This document shows, in pieces, positions 1 through 8,997 of a stretch of DNA of 64,000 nucleotides (the first letter of the stretch is position 1; each line of letters opens with the position of its first letter). This DNA is from Corynebacterium sp. 21KM1197 (GTDB lineage Bacteria > Actinomycetota > Actinomycetes > Mycobacteriales > Mycobacteriaceae). The notes beneath the pieces are model-generated. The model was not told the DNA's origin, did no database searches, and saw only the letters and a program-made list of their open reading frames with translations. Made by a program: the position numbers and the translations under genes. The stretch is from NCBI RefSeq assembly GCF_033783015.1, contig NZ_CP123907.1, positions 1,550,001 through 1,614,000 on the forward strand, in the 5' to 3' direction.

Positions 1-1
1 C

Positions 2-1036
2 AATCCTCACGTGGCGGCGGACGTGGCCGCCCTGCGCGCCGGAAATACGGAGGAACTGCGCACGTTCTTTGGCCTCATCACCGCCGCGCTGATGGAGCAC
101 CGCCGCCGGGAAAACACCCCTTTTACCATCATGAGCTGCGATAATATCCAGGGCAACGGGGAGATGGCGCGGGAGATGTTCCTGCGCTTTGCCGCCCAGG
201 TGGACGAGGACCTAGCCGATTGGATCAAACAGCGCGTGGCCTTCCCCAACTCGATGGTGGATCGCATTACCCCGGAGACCACGGAGGCCGACCACGCCGA
301 GGTGGCCGAGCGCTATGGCTATACCGACGCCTGGCCCGTGGTGTGCGAGGACTTCACCCAGTGGGTGCTGGAGGATTCCTTCAGCGCCGAGCGCCCCGCC
401 TATGAGGAGGCCGGGGTGCAGGTGGTGGCGGACGTGGTGCCCTATGAGTTGATGAAGCTGCGCCTGCTCAACGCCTCCCACCAGGGCCTGTGTTACTTCG
501 GCTACCTCGCCGGGCACCGGCTGGTGCATGACGTGGTGCGCGATGAAGCCTTTTCCCGCTTCCTGCTCGCCTACATGGAACAGGAGGCCACCCCCTCGCT
601 GCGTCCGCTGCCGGGCGTGGACCTAGAGGCGTACCGCCACCGGCTGATCGCCCGCTTTGGCAACGAGGCCGTCAAGGACACCGTGGCGCGCCTGTGCGCG
701 GAGTCCTCCGATCGCATTCCCAAGTGGCTGATCCCGGTGATCCGGGAAAACCTCGCCGCGGGCCGCCCGGTGGAACTCAGCGCCGCCATCGTGGCCAGTT
801 GGGCGCGCTACGCCGAGGGTACCGACGAGCAGGGCCAACCGATCACCGTGGTGGATCGTCTGGCGGAGCCGCTTCAGGAGCACGCCGCGAAGAACCGTGA
901 GGATATTCTGGCATTCCTGCGCTATAGCGAGGTCTTTGGCGATCTCATCGACCAGCCCGCCTTCACCGAACCCTACGCCGCCACGCTGCGCTCCCTGCAC
1001 GAGCGCGGCGCGCAGGCCACCGTGGAGGCCCTTTAG
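2..1036 (+). CDS. Mannitol dehydrogenase-family polyol dehydrogenase, 5' end outside window
   Basis: C-terminal about 344 residues of a long-chain NAD-dependent polyol dehydrogenase (mannitol 2-dehydrogenase, fructuronate or tagaturonate reductase family), which interconverts a sugar alcohol and a ketose. The frame is open back to base 2, so the N-terminal Rossmann part lies outside; a GTG at 11 is not credible as the true start. The family signature NSMVDRITP is at about bases 246-275, and the catalytic K-x4-N-x2-H motif (KLRLLNASH) is at about 455-481. The stop overlaps the stop of the convergent flavin oxidoreductase by 3-4 bases. Family assignment is secure; the substrate cannot be read from this part. 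Confidence 0.88.
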   Translation, partial: NPHVAADVAALRAGNTEELRTFFGLITAALMEHRRRENTPFTIMSCDNIQGNGEMAREMFLRFAAQVDEDLADWIKQRVAFPNSMVDRITPETTEADHAEVAERYGYTDAWPVVCEDFTQWVLEDSFSAERPAYEEAGVQVVADVVPYELMKLRLLNASHQGLCYFGYLAGHRLVHDVVRDEAFSRFLLAYMEQEATPSLRPLPGVDLEAYRHRLIARFGNEAVKDTVARLCAESSDRIPKWLIPVIRENLAAGRPVELSAAIVASWARYAEGTDEQGQPITVVDRLAEPLQEHAAKNREDILAFLRYSEVFGDLIDQPAFTEPYAATLRSLHERGAQATVEAL

Positions 1037-2394
1037 CCCAGCAGGGCGTTCAACACCTCGGAGCTGCTGGGGTGGGTATAGATCCCCGCCCCCAGCTCCG
1101 AGGCCGCCACGCCGTGCCGCATGGCCACCGCCACGGTGTTGATGAGTTCCTGGGAGTCCACGCAGTACAGGGTAGCGCCCAGGATACGATCATCCTCCTT
1201 ATCCACCAGGAACTTCGCCCGTCCCTGCGGCTGGCCCAGGATCTTGGGCCGGGGCATGATCGCAATGTCCTTAATATCTTGTGCCTTCACCTCCAGGGTA
1301 TGACCCCGGCGCTGGGTATCCTCGCGGGCCTCGTCCTCCCCCATGCCGATCTGCGCCAGGGGCGGCTGCACAAAGGTGGTGGTGGGATATACCCTGCCCT
1401 GAGTGCTGCGCTCACCGTCACCCCAGCGATGATCCAGGATCACCCGGTGATCGTCATAGGAGATGTACGTAAACTGCGGGCCACCCGTCACATCACCCAC
1501 CGCGTACACACCCGGAACGCTGGTACGCAGGTGCTCGTCCACCTCGATCGCGCCGCGCTCGGTGGTGGCAATCCCGGCCTTATCCAGGCCCAGCCCCTCG
1601 GTGGCCGGACGGCGGCCGATGGCCACCAGGGCGTAATCCGCCTCCACCTCGCCGCCGCCATGCCGCACGATCACGCTCGCGGACCCGGCGCGGAACTCCT
1701 CCACCCGCGCCCCGCTGATGATCTGGATCCCCTGCTCCTCCAGATCCCCCCGCACGGCTTGGGCAATGTCCCGGTCGTAGCGGCCCAGGAAGGTCTGCGC
1801 CCCGTCGAGCACCGTTACCTGGGTGCCAAACTGCGCAAACATCGTGGCAAACTCCAGGCCGATCGGCCCGCCGCCCACCACCGCCAGGCGCTGCGGGTAC
1901 TCGGGCACCCGCTGCACCTGGGTGGAGTCCAGCACTCGTCCCAGGTCTATGCCGGGGATTCCCGGCCGCACCGGCACCGCGCCGGTATTGATCACCACGG
2001 TCTCCGCCGTGATGGTCAGGTGTTCCTCCCCGCCGGTGACCTCCACGGTGCGCTCCCCGGTGAAGGTCGCGTGGCCGTCGATAAGCATGACGTCGCTGCC
2101 CAGGGCTAGTTGCTTGTTTGCCTCGTTGAGCCGGGCGGTAAGATCGTTCCGGCGCCGCTGCGCCTGCCCCAGGGCCGCCGCGTGATCGGTGTCCCCGGAG
2201 CGGTGGTGGCGGTGGGCGTCGGTCAGCAGCGCCTTGGTGGGCACGCACCCGATGTTGATGCAGGTGCCGCCGTACATCTGCGGCGATTGCTCCACGATGG
2301 CCACGCGATCTCCCGCCTGGCCTCGCTTCATGGCAATGGTCTTTCCGGCCTTGCCAAAGCCGATAATCACAACGTCCAGATCAAGAGTGCTCAT
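1033..2394 (-). CDS. Pyridine nucleotide-disulfide oxidoreductase (RclA/MerA-like)
   Basis: 453 residues. The N-terminus has an FAD dinucleotide-binding motif (GFGKAG, residues 12-17), then the redox-active disulfide CINIGC around residue 45, then a second NAD(P)-binding fold (VVGGGPIGLEFA, about residue 170) and the FAD motif VYAVGDV, followed by a C-terminal dimerisation domain. This is the class I flavoprotein disulfide reductase layout. It has no merA heavy-metal domain and no lipoamide dehydrogenase partner, so RclA-like or an uncharacterised reductase is the best reading. It lies 39 bases after ileS on the same strand. A 15-bp palindrome spans the start codon, and no strong Shine-Dalgarno sequence precedes it. 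Confidence 0.85.
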   Translation of the reverse strand: MSTLDLDVVIIGFGKAGKTIAMKRGQAGDRVAIVEQSPQMYGGTCINIGCVPTKALLTDAHRHHRSGDTDHAAALGQAQRRRNDLTARLNEANKQLALGSDVMLIDGHATFTGERTVEVTGGEEHLTITAETVVINTGAVPVRPGIPGIDLGRVLDSTQVQRVPEYPQRLAVVGGGPIGLEFATMFAQFGTQVTVLDGAQTFLGRYDRDIAQAVRGDLEEQGIQIISGARVEEFRAGSASVIVRHGGGEVEADYALVAIGRRPATEGLGLDKAGIATTERGAIEVDEHLRTSVPGVYAVGDVTGGPQFTYISYDDHRVILDHRWGDGERSTQGRVYPTTTFVQPPLAQIGMGEDEAREDTQRRGHTLEVKAQDIKDIAIMPRPKILGQPQGRAKFLVDKEDDRILGATLYCVDSQELINTVAVAMRHGVAASELGAGIYTHPSSSEVLNALLG

Positions 2395-2405
2395 ACCAGG
2401 TATGA
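2391..2405. repeat. 15-bp palindrome over the oxidoreductase start codon
   Basis: TCATACC-A-GGTATGA is a perfect inverted repeat with a single central base. It contains the ATG of the minus-strand oxidoreductase gene. It has the form of a dimeric regulator operator, but no known consensus is claimed. Confidence 0.5.
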
Positions 2406-2433
2406 AACCACACCGAGCACCCTTTATTCCTGC

Positions 2434-5400
2434 CTAGTTGTTCAACATCACCGTGGCGCGGACGCCCTTGACCACCTCGTGCGCGCCCTCGCCCAGGGCC
2501 TCGGTGGTGATGTCCAGGGCCGTGGCCAGCACCTCGCCCGCGATGAGGTCGCGGTGCCGGGCGGCCCACTCCCGCTTCTCCTCCGGCACGCTGAGCACCA
2601 CGGAGATCCGATCGGACACCGCAAAGTCCTCCGCCTTGCGGGCGTCTTGCAGCCCACGAATCACATCGGCGGCCCAGCCCTCGGCCTCTAGTTCCTCGGT
2701 GACCTCCATGTCCAGGGACACCAACCCGCCCAGGCCGTCGATCCGCGCCGTGGACTCCGGGTGCGCGGCCACCAGGCGCTCCGTGAACTCCTCGGCGGTG
2801 AGTTCCACGCCATCGGCCACCACCGTCTCGCCCACGCGCTCGTAGCTCCCGGCCTTCACGGCCTTGATCACCCGCTGCACGTCGCGCCCCAGGCGCGGCC
2901 CCGCCACCTTGGCATTGACCACCACCTCGAAGCGCCCCACCGCGTCCACGTCATCGCTGAGGATCACATCCTTGACGTTCACCTCGTCGCGGATAATCGC
3001 GGCGAACTCCGCCAGGGAATCCGCCCCCGGCATCGCCACCGTCAGCGAGGGCAGCGGCAGGCGGTTGCGCAGCTTATGCGCCTTGCGTACCGACGACGCC
3101 GCCGAGCACACCCCGCGCACCGCGTCCATCGCGGCCACCAGATCGGCGTTAGCCGGGAAATCCGCCGCCTGCGGGTAATCCGTGAGGTGCACCGAGCGCT
3201 CCCCCGTCAGCCCGCGCCAGATGACCTCGCTGGCATAGGGCAGCAGGGGGGCCGCCACGCGGGTGATGGTCTCCAGCACCGTGTACAGGGTATTGAAGGC
3301 CTCCGGGTGGGCATCATCGCCAGCCCAGAAGCGCTCGCGGGAGCGGCGCACGTACCAGTTGGTCAGAGCATCGCAGAACCAGCGCACCTGGTCGCAGGCA
3401 GAGGCGATGTCCGTGGCGTCCAGGGCGCTTTCCACCCCGGCCACCACATCGTGCAACTTGGCCAGAATGTACCGATCCAGCACGTCCGTGGACTCCACCG
3501 ACCACTGCGCGGGCCGCGAGGAATACAGTTGCAGGAAGGAATAGGCGTTCCACAGCGGCAGCAGCGCCTGGCGCACGCCCTCGCGGATACCACGCTCGGT
3601 GACGATGAGGTTGCCGCCGCGCAGGATGGGCGAACTCATCAGGAACCACCGCATGGCGTCCGAGCCGTCGCGGTCAAAGACCTCATTGACGTCCGGGTAA
3701 TTGCCCTTGGACTTGGACATCTTCAGCCCGTCATCACCCAGCACGATGCCGTGCGCCACCACCTTCTTGAAGGCCGGGCGATCAAAAAGCCCCGTGGACA
3801 ACACATGCAGGAGGTAAAACCAGCCGCGCGTCTGCCCGATGTACTCCACGATGAAGTCCGCCGGGGCGTGGGATTCAAACCATTCCTTGTTCTCAAAGGG
3901 GTAGTGGAACTGGGCAAAGGGCATGGAGCCGGAATCAAACCACACGTCGAGCACGTCCGGCACGCGACGCATGGTGGACTTCCCCGTGGGATCGTCCGGG
4001 TTGGGCCGGGTCAGCTCGTCGATGTAGGGGCGGTGCAGGGAGGTGGGCCGCACGCCGAAGTCTCGCTCCAACTCGTCCAGGGAGCCGTACACGTCCACGC
4101 GCGGGTACTCGTCGCTATCGGAGACCCACACCGGAATGGGCGAGCCCCAGTAGCGCGAGCGCGAGATATTCCAATCGCGCGCCCCCTCCAACCACTTACC
4201 AAATTGCCCGTCGCGCACGTGCTCCGGCATCCACTCGATGCCCTCGTGGTTGAGTTCCACCATGCGCTCGCGGATCTTGGTCACGGACACAAACCAACTG
4301 GGCAGCGCCATGTAGATCAGCGGCTCACCGGAGCGCCAGGAGTGCGGATAGGAGTGAACGATGGTCTGGTGGCGCAGCACCCGGCCGGTGGCCTTGAGAT
4401 CCTTGATGATGTTCTTATTGGCGTCAAACACCAACTGCCCCTCATACTCCGGCACCAGGGAGGTGAACTTGCCGTCCATGTCCACCGGGAGCACCATCGG
4501 GATATTCTCCGCCTGGCAGGTATTCATATCGTCCTCACCAAAGGCCGGGGCCTGGTGGACGATGCCCGTGCCGTCCTCCGTGGTCACGTACTCCGCCGCC
4601 AGAATGCGGAACGCCCCCTCATCGGCCTTATCCGCAAAGTGCTCAAAGATCGGCTTATAGGTCAGCCCCACCAGATCCGCACCGGCGTAGGTGCCCAGCA
4701 CCTCGGCGTCCTCGCCCAATTCCTTGGCATAGGCGCCCTGGAGGTTTTCCGCCAGCAGCAGCGCGGCCCCGGCAAAGCCCTCCGCACCCTGCTCCCCCAC
4801 GCGCACCAGCACGTAATTCACCGTGGGATTCACCGCCAGCGCCATGTTCGAGGGCAGCGTCCAGGGGGTGGTGGTCCAGGCGATCGCGGCGGCCTCGCGC
4901 AGGTGCGGGTGCGCCTCCAGGGTGGCCTCGCCCCGGGTGCCGGGCTTGGCCCCGATGATCGGCATGGTCACCGTGAGGGTGGGGTCCTGGCGCTCCTTAT
5001 AGGAATCGTCCAGGCGCGTCTCCTGATTGGACAGCGGGGTATGCTCCGCCCAGGAATACGGCAGCACGCGGAAGCCCTGGTACACCAGGCCCTTGTCATA
5101 GAGCTGCTTGAAGGCCCAGATCACGGACTCCATGTAGGAGAGGTCCATCGTCTTGTAGCCATTATCAAAGTCCACCCAGCGCGCCTGGCGGGTGACGTAC
5201 TGCTTCCATTCCTCCGTGTAGCGCAGTACCGAGGAGGCGCAGTACTCGTTGAACTTGGCCAGGCCCATCGCCTCGATCTCGCCCTTATCCTTGATTCCCA
5301 GCTGCTTTTCCGCCTCCAACTCGGCGGGCAGGCCATGGGTATCCCAGCCGAACACGCGGGGCACGTGGTAGCCGCGCATGGTCTTAAAACGGGGCACGAT

Positions 5401-5655
5401 GTCCTTCACGTAACCGGTGAGCAGGTGGCCGTAGTGCGGCAGGCCGTTGGCAAAGGGAGGGCCATCGTAAAAGACGTACTCCGGGCAGCCCTCGCGGCGG
5501 CGCAGCGATTCCTGAAAGGTGTCATCTTCCTTCCAATAGGCCAGCACCTGCTGCTCCATATCGGGGAAGCGGGTAGAGCCCCCCGTGAGGTCCACCTTGG
5601 GGTACACCGACCCCACCTTGTTCTGCTGATTCTCGGCGCTCTCGGCCACGGGCAT
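2434..5655 (-). CDS. ileS: Isoleucyl-tRNA synthetase
   Basis: 1073 residues, the usual size for the long actinobacterial form. Charges tRNA-Ile with isoleucine in the cytoplasm. The class I HIGH signature is present as HYGH near residue 73, KMSKS lies near residue 645, and between them is the large CP1 editing domain with TTPWTLPSN. The C-terminal anticodon-binding region is complete. The ATG at 5655 is preceded directly by GAAGGAGT, a good ribosome-binding site sitting at the 3' end of a T-box leader, so translation is expected to respond to uncharged tRNA-Ile. Confidence 0.97.
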   Translation of the reverse strand: MPVAESAENQQNKVGSVYPKVDLTGGSTRFPDMEQQVLAYWKEDDTFQESLRRREGCPEYVFYDGPPFANGLPHYGHLLTGYVKDIVPRFKTMRGYHVPRVFGWDTHGLPAELEAEKQLGIKDKGEIEAMGLAKFNEYCASSVLRYTEEWKQYVTRQARWVDFDNGYKTMDLSYMESVIWAFKQLYDKGLVYQGFRVLPYSWAEHTPLSNQETRLDDSYKERQDPTLTVTMPIIGAKPGTRGEATLEAHPHLREAAAIAWTTTPWTLPSNMALAVNPTVNYVLVRVGEQGAEGFAGAALLLAENLQGAYAKELGEDAEVLGTYAGADLVGLTYKPIFEHFADKADEGAFRILAAEYVTTEDGTGIVHQAPAFGEDDMNTCQAENIPMVLPVDMDGKFTSLVPEYEGQLVFDANKNIIKDLKATGRVLRHQTIVHSYPHSWRSGEPLIYMALPSWFVSVTKIRERMVELNHEGIEWMPEHVRDGQFGKWLEGARDWNISRSRYWGSPIPVWVSDSDEYPRVDVYGSLDELERDFGVRPTSLHRPYIDELTRPNPDDPTGKSTMRRVPDVLDVWFDSGSMPFAQFHYPFENKEWFESHAPADFIVEYIGQTRGWFYLLHVLSTGLFDRPAFKKVVAHGIVLGDDGLKMSKSKGNYPDVNEVFDRDGSDAMRWFLMSSPILRGGNLIVTERGIREGVRQALLPLWNAYSFLQLYSSRPAQWSVESTDVLDRYILAKLHDVVAGVESALDATDIASACDQVRWFCDALTNWYVRRSRERFWAGDDAHPEAFNTLYTVLETITRVAAPLLPYASEVIWRGLTGERSVHLTDYPQAADFPANADLVAAMDAVRGVCSAASSVRKAHKLRNRLPLPSLTVAMPGADSLAEFAAIIRDEVNVKDVILSDDVDAVGRFEVVVNAKVAGPRLGRDVQRVIKAVKAGSYERVGETVVADGVELTAEEFTERLVAAHPESTARIDGLGGLVSLDMEVTEELEAEGWAADVIRGLQDARKAEDFAVSDRISVVLSVPEEKREWAARHRDLIAGEVLATALDITTEALGEGAHEVVKGVRATVMLNN

Positions 5656-5871
5656 ACTCCTTCACTCGTGCGTTCCTTAGAGTGCAGGGACGCAGATCAA
5701 CCACGCGGTACCACCCTGCTTGCCCCACCCCGCGGCCGTCCACCGCGCGGCAAGGCCGCTTCATTGAACTTTAAGTGAAGGCACTGACGGGCCTTAGCCG
5801 TTCGGTTCTACTAAGCGGTACCCCGCCGTTCTTCCGAATACTCCCCGGTGATGGCCGGATCAACGCATATG
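5656..5871 (-). promoter_or_regulatory. T-box riboswitch, ultrashort stem I, isoleucine specifier
   Basis: The minus strand carries AGGGTGGTACCGCG (5704-5717), the conserved T-box sequence that pairs with the tRNA acceptor end. Further upstream is CCGGCCATCACCGGGGAG, a very short stem I hairpin with an ATC specifier, then TTCGGAAGAACGG, and then AGTAGAACCGAACGG. This layout matches the actinobacterial ileS T-boxes, which act on translation by hiding or exposing the Shine-Dalgarno sequence instead of by transcription termination. Here the SD GAAGGAGT is the last element before the ATG, and no U-tract terminator is seen. Confidence 0.93.
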
Positions 5872-5877
5872 AATCAC

Positions 5878-5883
5878 AGTATA
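5878..5883 (-). promoter_or_regulatory. -10 box for the ileS T-box transcript
   Basis: TATACT on the minus strand, seven bases before the predicted 5' end of the T-box leader and just past the stop of the upstream small membrane protein gene. No good -35 hexamer is seen, which is common in corynebacteria. The position would give ileS its own promoter. Confidence 0.5.
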
Positions 5884-5886
5884 GCG

Positions 5887-6180
5887 CTACTGCTTCTCCG
5901 CCGAATGTCGCCCCGTGGGGTGCCGCTTGGCGCTGATGTCAATCACCAGCAGCGAGGCCGCCACCGCCACCAACAGGAACATCACCACCAGGCCCAGGGT
6001 GTACCCCGTGACGATCACGATGATGAAACTCGCCAGGGCGAGGGCGGTACAAATCAGGCTGCGACGAGCATGACCCCCAGTGTAACCGCCGCGCACGCAC
6101 ACCCCGGCGCGGCGCACGGCAACCCGGGCTCTCTTACCTGTGCTCCCCTTACCCGTGCCTCCACCAGCAACGGCCCCCAC
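5887..6180 (-). CDS. Small two-helix membrane protein, start uncertain
   Basis: Up to 97 residues. The last 60 or so hold two hydrophobic segments (ICTALALASFIIVIVTGYTL and LVVMFLLVAVAASLLVI) and a basic tail. The first 40 are Gly/Arg-rich and may not be translated: the GTG at 6180 lies inside a hairpin, and later GTG codons (near 6099 and 6093) are equally possible. It sits between wag31 and ileS, the position of an uncharacterised small membrane protein in other corynebacteria. No function can be assigned. Confidence 0.55.
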   Translation of the reverse strand: MGAVAGGGTGKGSTGKRARVAVRRAGVCVRGGYTGGHARRSLICTALALASFIIVIVTGYTLGLVVMFLLVAVAASLLVIDISAKRHPTGRHSAEKQ

Positions 6181-6210
6181 CGCGAAGAAAATACGCGATG
6201 GGGGCCGTTG
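6168..6210 (-). terminator. Strong hairpin after wag31
   Basis: A 12-bp stem (CAACGGCCCCCA / TGGGGGCCGTTG) extended by an inner CGCG pair, 16 bases past the wag31 stop. It has no U-tract on the minus strand, so it may be a Rho-assisted terminator or an RNA-stability element rather than a classic terminator. Confidence 0.55.
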
Positions 6211-6225
6211 CGTTGTGGGAGATTT

Positions 6226-7131
6226 TTAGCTCTCCGAGTTGGTCACCGTGGAACCACGGGACTCCAACTCCTCCAACTGGCTCTGGAGCATGGTCTTGAG
6301 GCGGGTGCGGTACTCGCGCTCAAAGGTGCGCAGCTCCGCGATGCGGGATTCCAGGGCGGTCTGCTGCTGCTTGACCGTGGACATGATCTCGGAGTGCTTG
6401 CGCTCCGCGTCCTGCTTGAGGGCGGTGGCCTTCTCCTCGGCCTGGCGCACCTGGGTTTCCGCGCGGGAGTGGGCAGCGGCGAGGGTCTCCTCGGACTTCT
6501 TCTCCGCGTCCGCCACCAGGGTCCGGGCCTTGCGGTCGGCCTCGCTGATCTGCTTCTCGGCGGCCTGGCGGGCCTCGTCCAGCATAGACTTGGACTCCAT
6601 CTGAGCCTCGGTGGTCAGGCGATCTGCCATCTCCTGAGCCATGCCCAGCACCTTGGCCGCCTGCACGTTGGAGTCCGTGGAGGTCTCCACCGCAGCGGAG
6701 GCCTGGGCCTGCTGGGAGGAAGCGGCGGAAGCGCGCTTGGCCTCGGCGGCTTCCTTCTTGGCGCGGTCGGCCTCCTCGCGAGCGGCCTTGATGTCAGCCT
6801 CCGCCTTCTGGGTGGCCTTCTTAGCCTGGGTGAGCTGATCCTCGTACTCGGAACGCAGCTTGGACTCGATCTCGCGGCGCAGCGCGGCCTCGTCCACGGA
6901 GGAGGAAGAGGAGGTGGAGCGGGAAGCCGCAGCCCCGGCAGAAGCGGAGGAGGAAGAATCCTTCAGTTCGCCCACGCGCTGGCGCAGGTCCTCGTTTTCT
7001 TCCTGCAACTGAGCGAGGGTGTCCTCCACCAGATCGAGGAACTGATCCACCTCGTCCTCGTTGTAGCCCCGCTTGCCGATCGGCGGCTTGCTAAAGGCTA
7101 CGTTGTGCACATCTGCTGGTGTCAGCGGCAT
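6226..7131 (-). CDS. wag31: Polar-growth scaffold DivIVA/Wag31
   Basis: 301 residues from the ATG at 7131 ([13 protein letters not shown]...). A longer frame to 7185 exists, but the family N-terminus begins at MPLTPADV and a purine-rich GAAGGGATC lies just upstream. The N-terminal lipid-binding DivIVA domain has the [21 protein letters not shown] block. A Ser/Ala-rich linker follows, then a long Lys/Glu/Ala coiled coil. The family self-assembles at negatively curved membrane and directs tip elongation in corynebacteria and mycobacteria. It has its own promoter region and lies at the distal end of the dcw block. Confidence 0.95.
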   Translation of the reverse strand: MPLTPADVHNVAFSKPPIGKRGYNEDEVDQFLDLVEDTLAQLQEENEDLRQRVGELKDSSSSASAGAAASRSTSSSSSVDEAALRREIESKLRSEYEDQLTQAKKATQKAEADIKAAREEADRAKKEAAEAKRASAASSQQAQASAAVETSTDSNVQAAKVLGMAQEMADRLTTEAQMESKSMLDEARQAAEKQISEADRKARTLVADAEKKSEETLAAAHSRAETQVRQAEEKATALKQDAERKHSEIMSTVKQQQTALESRIAELRTFEREYRTRLKTMLQSQLEELESRGSTVTNSES

Positions 7132-7228
7132 TGGAGATCCCTTCGAGTTCGTCGCCCCGATGGGGCTAGGCGTAAGGCCGCTCAAGCCCTACGGTTGCGT
7201 TCGTTAAATTACATTGCGGTTCTTCGCA

Positions 7229-7254
7229 GCCAGTGTAGTTCAATCCACACTGGC
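7229..7254 (-). repeat. Hairpin in the wag31 leader
   Basis: GCCAGTGT and ACACTGGC form an 8-bp stem with a 10-base loop. It lies just downstream of the TATACT box, so it would be at the very 5' end of the wag31 transcript. Possibly an RNA-stabilising element or an operator. Confidence 0.4.
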
Positions 7255-7258
7255 ACTC

Positions 7259-7264
7259 AGTATA
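7259..7264 (-). promoter_or_regulatory. -10 box upstream of wag31
   Basis: TATACT on the minus strand in the 213-base gap between yggT and wag31. No clear -35 at the expected distance. It would give a leader of about 120 bases carrying the 7229-7254 hairpin. Confidence 0.45.
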
Positions 7265-7344
7265 GTACCTAAGTTAATTCTTTAGTTGATCTTGAGTGTT
7301 TCCGCTACTCACGGCGGGTTTTGGTTTCCCATCTCACCGAGATG

Positions 7345-7635
7345 TCAGATGAAAGTCATCCAAATCAGCTGCCACAGCAGCGAGCAGATCAAGAACAACA
7401 CGATCACCGAGAGATCCAGGGCCACCCCACCCATATTCAGCGGCGGAATCAACCGCCGCAGAAACTTCAGGGGAGGATCGGTAACCCGGAAGATCGGCTC
7501 CGCCACCAGGTAAAAGGCCCGTGGCGGGCGGAAACTCCGGGAGAAGGACTGGATCATTTCAATCACGATGCGCACGATGAGCAACAGGATAAAGATCCGC
7601 AGCAGGATCAAGAGTATGAAGCCAAGGTCAGTCAC
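7345..7635 (-). CDS. YggT-family membrane protein
   Basis: 96 residues with two hydrophobic regions (FILLILLRIFILLLIVRIVI and a C-terminal helix ending MTFI) flanking the family block FRVTDPPLKFLRRLIPP. GTG start at 7635. YggT proteins are small inner-membrane proteins of unsettled role. In Gram-positive bacteria they lie next to sepF in the dcw region, as here, which hints at a link with division or the envelope. Confidence 0.85.
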   Translation of the reverse strand: MTDLGFILLILLRIFILLLIVRIVIEMIQSFSRSFRPPRAFYLVAEPIFRVTDPPLKFLRRLIPPLNMGGVALDLSVIVLFLICSLLWQLIWMTFI

Positions 7636-7707
7636 GGTGATCCAGCCTAATGGAGTTTCCGCCTCGCGGAAGCGCCAGGGGTACCACCCGGGCTTCCGCC
7701 GATCCCG

Positions 7708-8235
7708 CTAGCGCAGGCGGGCGGCGTCCTCCAACTCCCGGGTGGAGATGGAGGCACCATCGGGGACGATGGCAAAGACGCGGGGAACCAGCTTCTTCAT
7801 CTGACCCCGCAACGCAAAGCACAGGCCCGAGGCGAAGTCGAGCACGCGCTTAGCCTCGTCGATGTCCATTCCGCTGAGATCAAACACCACGGCATCGCCA
7901 TCGCGGAAGGGCTCCCCCACCTCGGCGGACTGGGTGAAGGAGGTCAGCCGCACCGGCACCACGGCCGGCACATACGGCCCCGCCGCCACGCTGCCCGCGC
8001 GCTCCACGTTCCCCCGGCTGACCGGCTCGTGGCGGCTGGGCGCGGGGGCCGGGGCAGCAGCGCCCCGCTCGCGGCCGTAGTCCGGACCGTACTCGTAGCC
8101 CGGCTCGCGGCGGGGCTGGTAGGCGGTGCTGCCCTGCGACTCGTAGTGGACGTCCTCACCGTAGTAGGCGTCGTCGTGGTAGGCGTCCGCCGGCGCCAGG
8201 CCGAAGAACTCCTTGGCATTCTTGATGATCGACAT
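7708..8235 (-). CDS. sepF: Cell division protein SepF
   Basis: 175 residues. The N-terminal amphipathic membrane anchor (MSIIKNAKEFFGLAP) is followed by a variable Tyr/Gly/Pro-rich linker (about residues 20-85) and then the SepF fold (VPVRLTSFTQS, VVFDLSGMD, AKRVLDFASGLCFAL). SepF ties FtsZ polymers to the membrane. With no ftsA in the cluster it is the expected main FtsZ anchor, as known for C. glutamicum. It lies after yggS in the same transcriptional direction. Confidence 0.95.
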   Translation of the reverse strand: MSIIKNAKEFFGLAPADAYHDDAYYGEDVHYESQGSTAYQPRREPGYEYGPDYGRERGAAAPAPAPSRHEPVSRGNVERAGSVAAGPYVPAVVPVRLTSFTQSAEVGEPFRDGDAVVFDLSGMDIDEAKRVLDFASGLCFALRGQMKKLVPRVFAIVPDGASISTRELEDAARLR

Positions 8236-8298
8236 CTCTCACGTCCCCTTTGCTCGCGGCGCGCCAATGAGCACCGCGGTGGCTAACTTGATCGGTAC

Positions 8299-8997
8299 TC
8301 AGGCTAACGGGCGCGCGCCCATGATCCCCGTTCCGACACGCACAATATCCGTTCCCGCCGCAATGGCCTCGCTCATGTCCCCGGACATTCCGGCGGATAG
8401 GAGCAGACCACTCCCCAGGCGCTCCTGCTGCTCCGCGCGGAGGCGCTGCGCGCGGGCGAATACCTCGGCGGGGTCGCTGCCCACCGGCGGCACGCACATG
8501 ATTCCCGCAGGTCGCAGGTGCTCGGCGGCCACCAGGGCGTCGATAAGCGGCCCCACCTCCGTGGCCCCTCCGCGCTGGGTGTCCCCGTCCGCGCTCCACT
8601 GCACAAAGCAGTCCAGCGGCCGCGCGCGCTCGCCGCGTTCCAAGGCCCGCCCCGCGCCGCGATCCAGGGCGGCCACGAGTTTGAGGGAATCCACCGAGTG
8701 CACGCTCGTGGCCCAGCGCGCCACGGAATTGGCCTTTTTTGTCTGCACCTGCCCGATCATGTGAAATTGCACACTCGGCAATTCCTCCGCCTTGGCGCGA
8801 GCCTCCTGCTCCCGGTTTTCGCCCACCTCGCGCACGCCCAACTCCGCGAGCAGCGCAATATCGCTGGCCGGGTGGAACTTGGTCACCGGCAGCAGGGTGA
8901 TGTCCTCCGGGGTACGCCCGGCGGCCTCCACGGCCCGGGTGATCCGCTCGCGCACCCGCCGCAGGTTTTGCTGTAATTCCTCGCTGCGTTCCCTCAC
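8299..8997 (-). CDS. YggS/PROSC-type pyridoxal phosphate homeostasis protein
   Basis: 232 residues, a single-domain alanine-racemase-like barrel that binds PLP. The PLP-lysine block is VTKFHPASDI near residue 40, preceded by ITLLPV. Other family marks are HMIGQVQTKKAN and MSGDMSEAI near the end. The protein has no known catalytic activity and buffers PLP. The GTG start at 8997 overlaps the stop of the pgeF-like gene by four bases (GTGA), so the two are translationally coupled. Confidence 0.92.
   Translation of the reverse strand: MRERSEELQQNLRRVRERITRAVEAAGRTPEDITLLPVTKFHPASDIALLAELGVREVGENREQEARAKAEELPSVQFHMIGQVQTKKANSVARWATSVHSVDSLKLVAALDRGAGRALERGERARPLDCFVQWSADGDTQRGGATEVGPLIDALVAAEHLRPAGIMCVPPVGSDPAEVFARAQRLRAEQQERLGSGLLLSAGMSGDMSEAIAAGTDIVRVGTGIMGARPLA

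Noticed and set aside
2761-5778. Long plus-strand open frame opposite ileS
   Set aside because: His/Arg/Gly-rich translation with no family features; an antisense shadow of a high-G+C gene.
7132-7185. 18-residue N-terminal extension of Wag31
   Set aside because: DivIVA proteins of this group start at MPLTPADV, and a purine-rich site precedes that ATG.
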